Shown here one piece after another: positions 17,000 through 26,628 of a DNA stretch of 38,660 nt. Every line of letters begins with the position of its first letter. Position 1 is the stretch's first letter. The notes under the pieces are model-generated. The model worked only from the letters and a program-made list of their open reading frames with translations, was not told the DNA's origin and searched no databases. Both the position numbers and the translations under genes were made by a program. Source of the DNA: Paludibacteraceae bacterium (GTDB taxonomy: Bacteria > Bacteroidota > Bacteroidia > Bacteroidales > Paludibacteraceae); contig JAFSTG010000109.1 in the NCBI GenBank assembly GCA_017450605.1, forward strand, positions 1-38,660, in the 5' to 3' direction.

Positions 17000-18853
17000 A
17001 TGAAATACGGAAGATTCATATTGCTGTCGTTGCTTGCAGTGTTCACTGCTTGCCAGAAGCATTACGACGACGCTCTTTTGTGCGAAGAAGTGGAGATATC
17101 CGATTTCCCGTATTCTCACAGCGGAATACGCGTTGAAAAACTGCAAAAGGTAACTCCTGTGGCAGAGTTTCCTGGTTTAGAGATAGTAGAGACGCGCTTT
17201 GTTAATCATGGCAAGACTCTTCGCGTTAAAGGCTATGAACTTTGCAAAACCGAAATGGTGGCAGAAGACACTGTGGTGTGGTCGTTCCAGCCGAGTTCAA
17301 CCAACGCCCGTATGGACTGGGTTTTGCCCGTTACACAAGGCTTCAGCAAAGATAACTACCTTGGTATGAACAACTGCGACTACGGCGGTGGCATACCGGT
17401 GGTTGACTTATGGCAGAAGAGTGGGGGACAGGCTATAGGACTGTTCGAACCCGTTTTGCGTACAATAAAAATGCCGGTAGAATGGAAGCGCTACGACAAT
17501 ACCATTGTAATGTCGCTCCGCTATGAATATCCAGAGGCCATAACCTTCGAAGATGGCGATACGCTTTGCTGCTTCAAGGCATTCCACCTCACACACAGCG
17601 GCGATTATTACAATGCTCTTAAGGTATTCTCCGACTATATGCAGGCGAACGAGGGCATCAAGATGCAACCTTCCGAACCTGAAGCCTTCGAGCCTGTATG
17701 GTGCGCATGGGGTTATCACCGTATGTTCACCGTCGATGAGGTTATCGGCACACTCGACAAGGTTGCCGAGTTAGGCTTTAAGTGGGTAGATGTTGACGAT
17801 GGCTACCAGATAGCAGAGGGCGACTGGAATCTCAACAGCCGTTTTAAAGCAGGCGATATGCGCCGTATAACCGACGAGATACATAAGCGCGGACTGAAAG
17901 CCAAACTATGGTGGGCACCGCTTGCTGCCGACCCCGGAACGCAGATACTAAAAGAGCATCCCGAACTTCTGCTCCGCACAAGCGAGTGGGCACCTGAATT
18001 CATAACATGGTGGGATAGTTGGTATCTATCGCCTGTTAATCCTCATACCGATGCCTATACCCGCGACTTGCTCAAGATGTTTATATCCGATTGGAACTTC
18101 GATGGTCTGAAAATCGATGGTCAGCATCTCAACTGCTGTCTTCCCGACTATAACGAAGCGTCCTGCCTTGATTACCCCGAGCAGGCACAAGAGCTTATGC
18201 CTACCTACTTTGGCAAGGTGCTTGATGAGACAAGGAAATACAAACCCCATGCAGTAGTGCAGGTATGCCCATGTGGTTGCGCAGTCAACTATTGGCTGCT
18301 GCCTCATATCAATCAGGCTGTTGCATCCGACCCTACCTGCTCGCGTCAGGTGCGTATGAAACGTAAGGCTTACGCTGCTATGGCTCCAGCCTTGGCTTAC
18401 TATGGCGACCATGTCGAACTAACCGACAATGCCGATGACTTCGCATCGCAGATAGGCGTAGGTGCCGTTATCGGAACGAAATTCACCTATCCGAAAGACA
18501 ATCCGCTTTCGCCTGATGTGTCGTACCTGCTAACCGAAGAGAAAGAAAACTTAATTCGCAAGTGGATGCGTATATACACCGAAAACGATCTTGCCCGTGG
18601 CGAGTATCTGAATCTCTACACTTGGGGATTCGACGTACCCGAAGCCCACGTTATACGTCAGAAAGGTGCTATGTACTATGCTTTCTATGCCGACGAATTC
18701 GATGGTGAGATCGAGCTTCGTGGATTAGAGAAAGGTAAGCAATATACTGCTACCGAATATACTGCCGACACTCCGCGCAGTTTCACCGTTAACGGTGACA
18801 ACCCCAAGATTCAAGCACAATTCAAGCGTAACTACCTGCTTCGCGTGGAATAA
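17000..18853 (+). CDS. GH36-like alpha-galactosidase / alpha-N-acetylgalactosaminidase, lipoprotein
   Basis: This 617-residue protein has a lipoprotein signal (LLAVFTACQK, Cys near 19). The N-terminal 240 residues form a beta-sandwich, followed by a TIM barrel beginning near WVDVDDGYQ. The candidate nucleophile is Asp373 in LKIDGQ and the candidate acid/base is Asp444 in SDPTC. ITDEIHKRGLKAKLWWAPLAAD is typical of clan GH-D (GH27/GH36). The enzyme should release alpha-linked galactose, or GalNAc if the sugar-binding pocket allows. The adjacent agaS pathway makes GalNAc-type activity worth considering. It is followed 51 bp later by susC and so belongs to the PUL. Confidence 0.82.
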   Translation: MKYGRFILLSLLAVFTACQKHYDDALLCEEVEISDFPYSHSGIRVEKLQKVTPVAEFPGLEIVETRFVNHGKTLRVKGYELCKTEMVAEDTVVWSFQPSSTNARMDWVLPVTQGFSKDNYLGMNNCDYGGGIPVVDLWQKSGGQAIGLFEPVLRTIKMPVEWKRYDNTIVMSLRYEYPEAITFEDGDTLCCFKAFHLTHSGDYYNALKVFSDYMQANEGIKMQPSEPEAFEPVWCAWGYHRMFTVDEVIGTLDKVAELGFKWVDVDDGYQIAEGDWNLNSRFKAGDMRRITDEIHKRGLKAKLWWAPLAADPGTQILKEHPELLLRTSEWAPEFITWWDSWYLSPVNPHTDAYTRDLLKMFISDWNFDGLKIDGQHLNCCLPDYNEASCLDYPEQAQELMPTYFGKVLDETRKYKPHAVVQVCPCGCAVNYWLLPHINQAVASDPTCSRQVRMKRKAYAAMAPALAYYGDHVELTDNADDFASQIGVGAVIGTKFTYPKDNPLSPDVSYLLTEEKENLIRKWMRIYTENDLARGEYLNLYTWGFDVPEAHVIRQKGAMYYAFYADEFDGEIELRGLEKGKQYTATEYTADTPRSFTVNGDNPKIQAQFKRNYLLRVE

Positions 18854-18904
18854 CGAATACGATATTATTTGCAAACACAACAATATTAACTAAAAACTAA
18901 AATC

Positions 18905-21889
18905 ATGATGAAACGTTTACAAGTAATCTGTTTATGTCTCATGACGGTGATGGCTGCTTTTGCTGACATCCACGTTAAGGGAACAGTCATCGATGCCGAT
19001 AATCAGGAGCCGATGATTGGTGTAAGTGTTCTTGTGAAGGGAACAACCAACGGTACAATTACCGATTTCGATGGTAATTTCGAGTTGACGGTTCCTAACA
19101 ATTCGGTCCTGTCGTTCTCGTACATTGGCTACAAGACCGCAGAGCAACCTGCTGCAGCAACAATGAAAGTTGTTTTGCAGACCGAAGCAATAGAGATGCA
19201 AGAAGTTGTATCGCTCGGTTACTCGTCGATGAAAAAGGCCGAATTGAGTTCTGCTGTCGTAACTATCGCTTCTGACGCTCTTACCGATGTGTCAACAGCC
19301 GATGTGGGTACGATGCTTCAAGGTAAGATTGCCGGTGTTCAGGTAAGTAACTCTACCGGTCAACCGGGTTCTGCAGCTCAGATTCGTATCCGTGGTACGG
19401 GTTCTATCACCGCCGCTTCCGACCCTGTTTATGTGGTTGACGGTGTGATGGGCGGCACGTTCAGTCCGAACGATGTAGAGACAATATCCGTTCTTAAAGA
19501 CGCCGGTGCTACAGGTATCTATGGTGCCGCTGCTGCCGGTGGCGTAATTGTTGTAACAACAAAGTCTGGTAAGAAAGACAATAAACCTCGCGTTACCCTT
19601 CGTGCCAACGTAGGTACCACTCAACCATTGTTTGGTAACTATGTTCTGATGGGTTCTGAGGAGTTATACGAATATCACCGCTCGATGTACCCTTCGTCGA
19701 TATTCAAGACTCTGCGTCCTGCATCGCTTGTTGACGAAGACCACGACTGGAAGAATTATTTCTTCAAGAACGGTCTGACACAAGATTATTATGTTTCGGT
19801 TGCCGGTGGTACAAACAAGTTGGGCTACTATGCTTCGTTCGACTACTATAAGCAAGATGGTACTCTTATCAATACGGGTTACGAGAAATATTCAGGTCGT
19901 GTTAACTTGAACGCCGAGATTTTCAAATGGCTCGATATGAACATCCGTTCGTATTTCGACAAGTCGGGTTCCGACGAGGAGTCTTCGTGGACAATTCTTA
20001 ACGATGCTTACACCAAAATGCCGTGGGATAATCCTTACGACGAAGACGGCAACTTGGTATATATATCGTCAGCCAAACGCCCCGACAACGGCAAAGACTG
20101 GTATTCGCAAGACAAGTGGAACGCTCTTCATAGCACACAATACGACTATGCAAGAGGTAAAGGTTTCTCGTTCGGAACCGACGTCCAACTCAATTTCCAT
20201 ATCACCGATTGGTTGACATTCCAAACCACCAACCGTTTCTCGCATAGCGATTCGAAATGGGTTTCGTATATCGACCCGCGCAGTTACTCGTCGAGTTATG
20301 CTAATGGTTACCTCTATAACTCGGCTTCGTTCTCCAACTCGTTTGGTACAACCAATATCCTGAAAGCCGCCTATCAGTGGGGCAACCACTCGGTAAACGG
20401 TATGTTAGGTTTCGAATACGGACTATGGAAGAGCGAATATACAACTGCCGAGGGTACCGGTATGCCAAACGGTGTTGACGCACTCAACGCTACTGTTCCG
20501 CAAGGCGTAAGCGGCTACGAAGTTCCGGGCGCAAGTTGGGCAGCTTTCATTCAGGCAGGCTACGACTATGCTAAACGCTACTTCATCAATGCTACTTTCC
20601 GTGCTGAGGCAAGTTCTATCTTCGCCCCGGGCAAACGTGTAGGTTATTTCCCGTCGGTGGCTGCATCGTGGCTGATTTCGAACGAAGGATTTATGAAAGA
20701 CCAGAATGTGGTAAGCTACCTCAAACTGCGTGCATCGTATGGTGTAACAGGTAATAATAATATTCCTGCTTATCAGTATCTTGCAACTTACGCACTTAGT
20801 GCTTCCTATCAGAATGTAACAGCTGCTATCCCAAGCCGTCTGAGCAACCCCGTTCTCTGCTGGGAGACTGCTAACATGGCTGCCGTAGGTATCGACCTCA
20901 CATTCATCAAACGCATCGATATGTCGTTAGACCTTTATAATACCGACAATACCGGTTTGCTGCTCAACGTTCCGGTGGCTCCTTCTACAGGTTTCTTCGA
21001 GGTTACAAAGAATGCAGGTTCGGTTCGCAACCAAGGTATCGAATATCGCATTGACGCTACTGCTATTAAGACCAAAGACTGGCGTTGGGATATCGGCTTT
21101 AACATCGGTTTCAACCGCAACCGCGTAACTTATACCCCCGACCATGTTCCTTTCCTGCAACAGTCATCGTCTGTTAACCAACAAGTGAAAGAAGGTCAGG
21201 ATATCTACTCGTGGTATATGAAAGAATGGGCAGGTGTTGACTCCGATAACGGCGATCCTCTGTGGTATGTTGTAGATGCCGATGGCAACTACGTTCTCGA
21301 TGCCGATGGCAACAAGACTACTACCAACGACTATAACGCAACCAACCCGCATGTTGTAGGCAAGGCTACTCCTCTGTTCCAAGGCGGTTTGAATACATCA
21401 CTTAGCTGGAGAGGTCTCCAACTTAGCGTTAACACCAACTTCACCGTAGGTAATAAGGTTTACAACTACAATCGTCAGGCTCTCGACGCCGATGGTGCTT
21501 ATTTAGGCTACAACCAATATTCGATTGAGAACAACAAACTTGGTTGGACTCGTTGGGAAAGCCCGGGTGATGAGGCTACTCACCCCAAGGGAGTGCTCAA
21601 TGGTAACATGAACTCTAACCAAGTTTCGTCGCGTTACCTCGAGGATGGTTCGTACTTCCGTATCAAGAACATCACTCTGAGCTACGACTTCGCTACTCTG
21701 CTTAAGAAACCTATCTTCCATAAGATTCGTGTATATGTTTCGGCAGATAACATCTTCACCGCAACTAAGTTCTCGGGTATGGACCCCGAAGTTAGCATCT
21801 CGTCAACTACCTACAAACTTGCAGGTATGTACCAAGACCAATACCCTGTTGCACGTAACATCGTGGGTGGTGTGGAGATAGAATTCTAA
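18905..21889 (+). CDS. susC: SusC-like TonB-dependent outer-membrane glycan transporter
   Basis: This 994-residue protein has a signal peptide (MAAFA-D), then a carboxypeptidase-D-like regulatory domain (IHVKGTVIDADNQEPMIGVS..., about residues 22-100). A TonB box (EVVSLGY) follows, then a plug domain with VQVSNSTGQPGSAAQIRIRGTGS and DPVYVVDGV, and a C-terminal 22-strand-type beta-barrel. There is no STN domain, so no ECF-sigma signalling is expected. It imports glycan fragments captured by the SusD lipoprotein encoded 54 bp downstream. Two adjacent ATG codons (18905, 18908) are equally possible starts. Confidence 0.95.
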   Translation: MMKRLQVICLCLMTVMAAFADIHVKGTVIDADNQEPMIGVSVLVKGTTNGTITDFDGNFELTVPNNSVLSFSYIGYKTAEQPAAATMKVVLQTEAIEMQEVVSLGYSSMKKAELSSAVVTIASDALTDVSTADVGTMLQGKIAGVQVSNSTGQPGSAAQIRIRGTGSITAASDPVYVVDGVMGGTFSPNDVETISVLKDAGATGIYGAAAAGGVIVVTTKSGKKDNKPRVTLRANVGTTQPLFGNYVLMGSEELYEYHRSMYPSSIFKTLRPASLVDEDHDWKNYFFKNGLTQDYYVSVAGGTNKLGYYASFDYYKQDGTLINTGYEKYSGRVNLNAEIFKWLDMNIRSYFDKSGSDEESSWTILNDAYTKMPWDNPYDEDGNLVYISSAKRPDNGKDWYSQDKWNALHSTQYDYARGKGFSFGTDVQLNFHITDWLTFQTTNRFSHSDSKWVSYIDPRSYSSSYANGYLYNSASFSNSFGTTNILKAAYQWGNHSVNGMLGFEYGLWKSEYTTAEGTGMPNGVDALNATVPQGVSGYEVPGASWAAFIQAGYDYAKRYFINATFRAEASSIFAPGKRVGYFPSVAASWLISNEGFMKDQNVVSYLKLRASYGVTGNNNIPAYQYLATYALSASYQNVTAAIPSRLSNPVLCWETANMAAVGIDLTFIKRIDMSLDLYNTDNTGLLLNVPVAPSTGFFEVTKNAGSVRNQGIEYRIDATAIKTKDWRWDIGFNIGFNRNRVTYTPDHVPFLQQSSSVNQQVKEGQDIYSWYMKEWAGVDSDNGDPLWYVVDADGNYVLDADGNKTTTNDYNATNPHVVGKATPLFQGGLNTSLSWRGLQLSVNTNFTVGNKVYNYNRQALDADGAYLGYNQYSIENNKLGWTRWESPGDEATHPKGVLNGNMNSNQVSSRYLEDGSYFRIKNITLSYDFATLLKKPIFHKIRVYVSADNIFTATKFSGMDPEVSISSTTYKLAGMYQDQYPVARNIVGGVEIEF

Positions 21890-21912
21890 TGATTCAATGA
21901 TTTAATGATTTA
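21889..21912. repeat. 8-bp tandem repeat ATGATTYA, three units
   Basis: ATGATTCA, ATGATTTA and ATGATTTA follow directly from the last base of the susC stop codon, with a related ATGATTTG at 21930-21937. The array occupies most of the 54-bp susC-susD gap. Confidence 0.65.
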
Positions 21913-21943
21913 GATTGTATAATCCTTAAATGATTTGACTATT

Positions 21944-23611
21944 ATGAAAACAAAATTATTGAATATATTCCTTGTATCAGCAATGATACTTGGTGTGAGC
22001 AGTTGCGACCTTAACTACTTCCCGTCCGACGAGTTGAACGGCAATGTTCTGCTTTCCGACGAGGGTGGTGCCGAATATATTATCAACGGTTGCTATTCGA
22101 TGCTCAAAGATGAATACGAGTTTCTCGGTTATGCATCGGGTAATACATATATTCGCCACTATTTCCAGTTTGCTGAATACCCCGGCGATAATGTTACTCT
22201 CTCCGGTCGTACTACCGACCCCTTGTACGAGGCTACTACCTATAAGATGACCGACAACCTCAAGAACGTTGGTACCCTTTGGTGGGTAGGCTATAAGGTT
22301 TGCTTTACAGCTAATTCGCTTATCGAAGGTTTCCCTGAGGGAACATCTGCACAATCCGACCAGATTATCGGTGAGGCATATTTCCTTCGTGCACTGATGC
22401 ATTTCCAGTTAGTTAACTTGTTTGCAAAGCCTTACGCTCAAGGACGTGATAACATGGGTATTCCACTTCGTATTTCTACTAACACCGAAGTAACCACTCG
22501 TGCCACAGTAGGTGAGGTTTACGACCAGATAATTCTCGACTTGCAAAAAGCCGCTTCTCTGATGAAAGGTTCGCGCGGCAACGGCGGTGTGGCATCGCAC
22601 GATGCTGCTCTCGGTCTGCTCTCGCGTGTTTATCTCTATATGGGTGAGAACCAGAAAGTAATCGACATCGTCAACGAAGCTCTCGGCGGAGCAGCTCCTG
22701 CAGGTAAACTCGATGCCGACTATGCACATTATTTTGCTAATGCCGTAACAAGCAAGGAAACCTTGTTTGCCGTTGCACATACCGCTCTCGAAACTCGCGG
22801 ACAGAGTAGTATCGGTTCGATGTACATCAACGATGGTATAGGATGGGGCGAGGTTTATTGCAGCGACCCGTTGCTCAACCTCTACGAGCGCTATCCGAGC
22901 GATGTACGCTACTCTTATATAGTTCCTAACTTCGCTGCATCAGGTAAAGATGTTGTTACTTTCCCGATTAAGTCTGACGCCGGCGACGACTTCCGCAGCA
23001 ACCTCACAGCAGAGGTGAAGACCGACGGTAGTGGCAAATATTGCGAAATAGAAGGTACTAAATATCGTATCAACGAGAAGACCGTTAACGGCGAATACAC
23101 CGAGTATTATGTTACTTATGGTGGCGAAGATTGCCCTGCTCGTCTGTCGAAGGCTATGGTTTCACGTAACACCTATCCTAACTACTACGTCAGCAAGTTC
23201 TCGTATCAGGACGGCGACCCGATGCTCTCATCGCCCGTTATGCTTCGTTGGGCAGAGGTTATCCTCAACCGTGCCGAGGCTTACGCTAAGTTAGGACAAG
23301 ATGCTAATGCTCTTGCCGATGTTAATGTCATTCGCGAGCGTGCCGGCATACCGGCTGCAGGTATGTTTGCCGCAGGCAATATGCACGGTTATGCAAATGC
23401 ACTCGACGTTGTACTCGACGAACGCCGTATGGAACTTGCATTCGAAGGACATCGTGTGTTCGACGTATATCGTAATAACCTGCCTATGGACCGCCGCTTT
23501 GCAGGCGTTCAGACATGGGAAGTGGTTCAACCTACCGACAACAGAATTCAGTTACCGATACCTTACTCAGAGACTTCGGTAAGTGGTATCCCCCAAAATC
23601 CCGGTTATTAA
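21944..23611 (+). CDS. susD: SusD-like surface glycan-binding lipoprotein (SusC partner)
   Basis: This protein has 555 residues from the ATG at 21944; an in-frame TTG at 21935 is a less likely start. The lipoprotein signal ends at VSSCDLNYFP. The body shows SusD/RagB features: alpha-helical TPR-like N-terminal parts, GEAYFLRALMHFQLVNLFAKPY, RATVGEVYDQI, MLRWAEVILNRAEAYAKLG, DVNVIRERAG, DVVLDERRMELAFEGHR and a C-terminal SGIPQNPGY. It caps the SusC barrel and binds the glycan. A second, clearly paralogous SusD is encoded at 26629. Confidence 0.95.
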   Translation: MKTKLLNIFLVSAMILGVSSCDLNYFPSDELNGNVLLSDEGGAEYIINGCYSMLKDEYEFLGYASGNTYIRHYFQFAEYPGDNVTLSGRTTDPLYEATTYKMTDNLKNVGTLWWVGYKVCFTANSLIEGFPEGTSAQSDQIIGEAYFLRALMHFQLVNLFAKPYAQGRDNMGIPLRISTNTEVTTRATVGEVYDQIILDLQKAASLMKGSRGNGGVASHDAALGLLSRVYLYMGENQKVIDIVNEALGGAAPAGKLDADYAHYFANAVTSKETLFAVAHTALETRGQSSIGSMYINDGIGWGEVYCSDPLLNLYERYPSDVRYSYIVPNFAASGKDVVTFPIKSDAGDDFRSNLTAEVKTDGSGKYCEIEGTKYRINEKTVNGEYTEYYVTYGGEDCPARLSKAMVSRNTYPNYYVSKFSYQDGDPMLSSPVMLRWAEVILNRAEAYAKLGQDANALADVNVIRERAGIPAAGMFAAGNMHGYANALDVVLDERRMELAFEGHRVFDVYRNNLPMDRRFAGVQTWEVVQPTDNRIQLPIPYSETSVSGIPQNPGY

Positions 23612-23671
23612 GCCGTGATCTATAAAACACATTCTATTAACCTTATTTATTCACTTAATTTTATTTTTCTT

Positions 23672-24595
23672 ATGAAAAAGAGTTTATTTTTCGCAGGCAT
23701 GCTGGTAATCGCCGGTATCCTTGCAACCTCTTGCAAGCCGAAAGTTGAAGCACCTAAGGCTAATTTCGACTATGAGGTGGATGGTCTTGATGTTACGTTC
23801 ACCAACCTTACCAAAGGTGATGGAACTCTCACCTACGCTTGGGAATTTGGTGATGGCGCTCAGTCAACAGAGGCAGCTCCCAAACACACCTATGCTGCTG
23901 CCGGTCAGTATGATGTAACACTTACCGCTACCAACGAAGGTGGTTCAAACAAGAGAACCAACACTATTTCTCTCTCGGCTCCTTCTATTAAAATCGACGG
24001 TAACTTCGATGATTGGGGCAAGGTTGATTTTGTAGAGGCATCTGTTAGCTCAAAGGCTAAATATGCTAATCTCTACAATACCAAATGGACCCACGATGAT
24101 GACTACATCTATTTCTACTGCGAGTTCAATGCAGAGCAGACCGGTGTTGACAAAGATGGTAATCCTCTTTATGTTGTTGAGCCCGTAGACATGATGCTTG
24201 ACCTTGACAACGATGCTTCAACAGGTATGTTGAACTATCTCTGGGACAAGACAGTCGGAACAGAATGGTTGATTGAAATCGGTAGCATCTATGAGGAGAA
24301 CGCATTTGAAGGCGCATTACTCTACCAATTCACCGGTGCTACACAAGACGATTGGAGCTGGGCTGATACAGAATCAGCAGGTTTCATCAACGGTTGTGCT
24401 CCTGTAACCCTTGCTAACAATCACAAAGCATTTGAGGCAGCTATCCTTAAAGCTATGATTCCCGGTGGTGTTAAAGGTTGCCGCGTAGGTATTTTCACCA
24501 GCGATTCAGGTTGGTCAGAGTCAGGTGTTCTTCCCGAGACAATTCTCGAAGACGACGGAACATCAGTTGCAAGTCCTCTGCTTAAAGTATTCTAA
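23672..24595 (+). CDS. Surface lipoprotein with PKD and CBM9/DOMON-like domains (probable glycan-binding SGBP)
   Basis: I chose the ATG at 23672, giving 307 residues and a clean lipoprotein signal (IAGILATSCKPK). An upstream in-frame GTG at 23615 would add an untypical leader. Residues of about 28-105 form a PKD domain (YAWEFGDG...HTYAAAGQYDVTLTATN). The remainder begins IKIDGNFDDW, the usual opening of CBM9/DOMON-like beta-sandwiches, and continues with DDYIYFYCEF and VDMMLDLDND. Its position directly after susC-susD is where SusE/SusF-type binding lipoproteins usually lie. No catalytic motif is visible. A strong hairpin follows the gene. Confidence 0.8.
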   Translation: MKKSLFFAGMLVIAGILATSCKPKVEAPKANFDYEVDGLDVTFTNLTKGDGTLTYAWEFGDGAQSTEAAPKHTYAAAGQYDVTLTATNEGGSNKRTNTISLSAPSIKIDGNFDDWGKVDFVEASVSSKAKYANLYNTKWTHDDDYIYFYCEFNAEQTGVDKDGNPLYVVEPVDMMLDLDNDASTGMLNYLWDKTVGTEWLIEIGSIYEENAFEGALLYQFTGATQDDWSWADTESAGFINGCAPVTLANNHKAFEAAILKAMIPGGVKGCRVGIFTSDSGWSESGVLPETILEDDGTSVASPLLKVF

Positions 24596-24608
24596 ATTAT
24601 TCATGCCA

Positions 24609-24646
24609 AAGCGACTGCCCCCTTCGGGCAGCCGCTTACGGCGCTT
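24609..24646 (+). terminator. GC-rich hairpin downstream of the SGBP gene (terminator or attenuator)
   Basis: AAGCG-A-CTGCCC / GGGCAG-C-CGCTT form a stem around a CCTTC loop (24609-24637). A second CGCTT at 24642-24646 could pair with the same AAGCG, so two alternative folds exist. A T-run (24658-24664) lies 20 bases further on, too far for a textbook intrinsic terminator. The 150-bp gap (24596-24745) otherwise holds no gene. Confidence 0.5.
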
Positions 24647-24745
24647 GTTTAGTTGAATTTTTTTCACACAACAACCCGAACCTTATTTTTCACTATTGGA
24701 TATTTCTGCTCTATTTGACGAAAATCCTACAAAATAAATTGTACA

Positions 24746-26575
24746 ATGAAAAACTTCCTTTATTTCTCCGTCTTGTTGCTCGCATTTGCAATGGTATCGT
24801 GCAAAGATACACCCGAACCTGAATACACCGTTGTTGTTCTTTCGGCCGACAATACCATGGGTACGGTGTCAGGTGGTGGTATATATAAGGAAAACACTGA
24901 GATTCAACTTACCGCTGTACCAAATGAAGGTTACAAGTTTGTTGAGTGGTCAGATTCCGCTAAGGTAGTGTCAACAGATAATCCGTTTGTTGTTAAGGTA
25001 AAAGAAGACATTACCTATACTGCGTCGTTTGAACTTATGAAAGAAGACGAGTTTACCATAACTGCTGTATCTGCCGATGCTTCGATGGGCGTTGTCAAAG
25101 GAGGTGGAACATTTACCAAAAACACAGAAATACAACTTACAGCCGTTCCTAACGATGGCTACAAATTTTCTCAATGGTCAATCGTAGAGGAAGGAGGTAA
25201 TCCTACAACCTCAAAAGTAAATCCTATCTCACTAACTGTAATTGCCAATGCAACATATACGGCTTCGTTTGAGCCAGTTAATGACGGTATGGTTTATATA
25301 CCGCTCAAAGTAACAGACGAGTTGTTCAATAATCCCGAGCGCGGTTTTCATCGTTTTATTGACTTTAAAAGCTCTTCGCCCGAGCAACTCACCCTTGATC
25401 GTATAAAAGGCTACTACGACTCTGGTTACACCCTTGTACTCAATAACTATTATCTGACAGACTACCGCGACTGCGATATTCCTGATTCATACCTTGATAT
25501 AGTACGTCATAATTTGCAAACTATACGCGAAGGCGGATGCAAATGTGTACTCAGGTTTGCCTATACAAGTTCCGAGAAACAGATTCCTAATGATGCACCG
25601 GAAGAACTCGTGCTACGACATATACAACAAATTAAACCTATTCTACAAGAAAACGCCGATGTAATCTATGTTATGGAAGCCGGTTTCGTAGGCGTATGGG
25701 GTGAATGGTATTATACTACCAACTTCAAGAGTAACCCTGTTACCAATGCCGACTTCGAAGGTCGCCGTCATGTGCTCGGTGCACTGCTTGACGCGCTGCC
25801 CCAAGAGCGTATGATATGTGTGCGTACTCCTAAGTTCAAAATGAAATGTTTCGGTTGGACAATGGCAGATACGCTTACCCGTGCCGAAGCCTACAACGGT
25901 ACACCTAAGGCACGTATTGCATGCCACGACGATGCTATTATGGCTGACAAGGCTGATCTTGGCACCTTCACAACCACAGAACAACGGGAATATTGGGAAG
26001 CTGAAACACGCTATACCGTTTATGGCGGCGAGTCGTGTCCTCCGGGCGATATGGCTGACTGCGACCATACTATCGATCAATTCGAAAAAATGCATATCTC
26101 TTATCTCAATAAAGACTATTATAGCGGCACTCATAGAAAATGGAAAGACGGAGGATGCTTCGAGACCTTCCAGCGCCTTATCGGCTATCGTATAGAGGGA
26201 ATAACAGTGGCAACAACAGAAAATCCTAAGGCAGGTGAAGACCTGAAAGTTCGTCTCTCGGTTATTAATATCGGCTACTCCGCTCCTAAAAATCCGCGTG
26301 GCTTGGAGATGATACTTGTAAATGCCGATAATCCGGCTGAAAAATATGTAGTCGAACCTGAAGGCGACCCGCGTTTCTGGTTTACCGACGAGAAACATAT
26401 CGTGGAGGCAGTATTCAAACCTGAGCATAGTGGACAATACAAGGTCTATCTCAATCTTCCCGACCCGCAACCACGACTTTATGGCGACCCGCGTTACTCC
26501 ATTCGCCTTGCCAACGAGAACTGCTGGGACGAGACTACAGGTTACAACTACCTGACTACCGTTACCGTGCAGTGA
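24746..26575 (+). CDS. DUF4874/DUF4832 lipoprotein with two InlB-like repeats (predicted glycosidase)
   Basis: This 609-residue protein has a lipoprotein signal (LLAFAMVSCKD). Two consecutive divergent InlB B-repeat modules follow (about 26-100 and 102-178), each with ENTEIQLTAVPNEGYKFxxWS-like sequence, suited to spacing or adhesion at the cell surface. The next part begins with NPERGFHRF (about 195), typical of DUF4874, and continues into a DUF4832-like C-terminus. The shared motif EAGFVGVWGEW contains E311 and E320, plausible catalytic or sugar-binding acids in a TIM-barrel-like domain. I know no established activity for this domain pair. Its PUL position and the similar motif in the lipoprotein at 32923 suggest glycan hydrolysis. 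Confidence 0.75.
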   Translation: MKNFLYFSVLLLAFAMVSCKDTPEPEYTVVVLSADNTMGTVSGGGIYKENTEIQLTAVPNEGYKFVEWSDSAKVVSTDNPFVVKVKEDITYTASFELMKEDEFTITAVSADASMGVVKGGGTFTKNTEIQLTAVPNDGYKFSQWSIVEEGGNPTTSKVNPISLTVIANATYTASFEPVNDGMVYIPLKVTDELFNNPERGFHRFIDFKSSSPEQLTLDRIKGYYDSGYTLVLNNYYLTDYRDCDIPDSYLDIVRHNLQTIREGGCKCVLRFAYTSSEKQIPNDAPEELVLRHIQQIKPILQENADVIYVMEAGFVGVWGEWYYTTNFKSNPVTNADFEGRRHVLGALLDALPQERMICVRTPKFKMKCFGWTMADTLTRAEAYNGTPKARIACHDDAIMADKADLGTFTTTEQREYWEAETRYTVYGGESCPPGDMADCDHTIDQFEKMHISYLNKDYYSGTHRKWKDGGCFETFQRLIGYRIEGITVATTENPKAGEDLKVRLSVINIGYSAPKNPRGLEMILVNADNPAEKYVVEPEGDPRFWFTDEKHIVEAVFKPEHSGQYKVYLNLPDPQPRLYGDPRYSIRLANENCWDETTGYNYLTTVTVQ

Positions 26576-26628
26576 TGTAAACTGAAAAAGTCAGAATAAA
26601 TATAAAACACAATAAGCACAATAATATC

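Noticed and set aside
21935-21943. TTG start nine bases upstream of the susD ATG
   Set aside because: The ATG at 21944 gives the normal short basic start of a lipoprotein signal; the TTG adds nothing.
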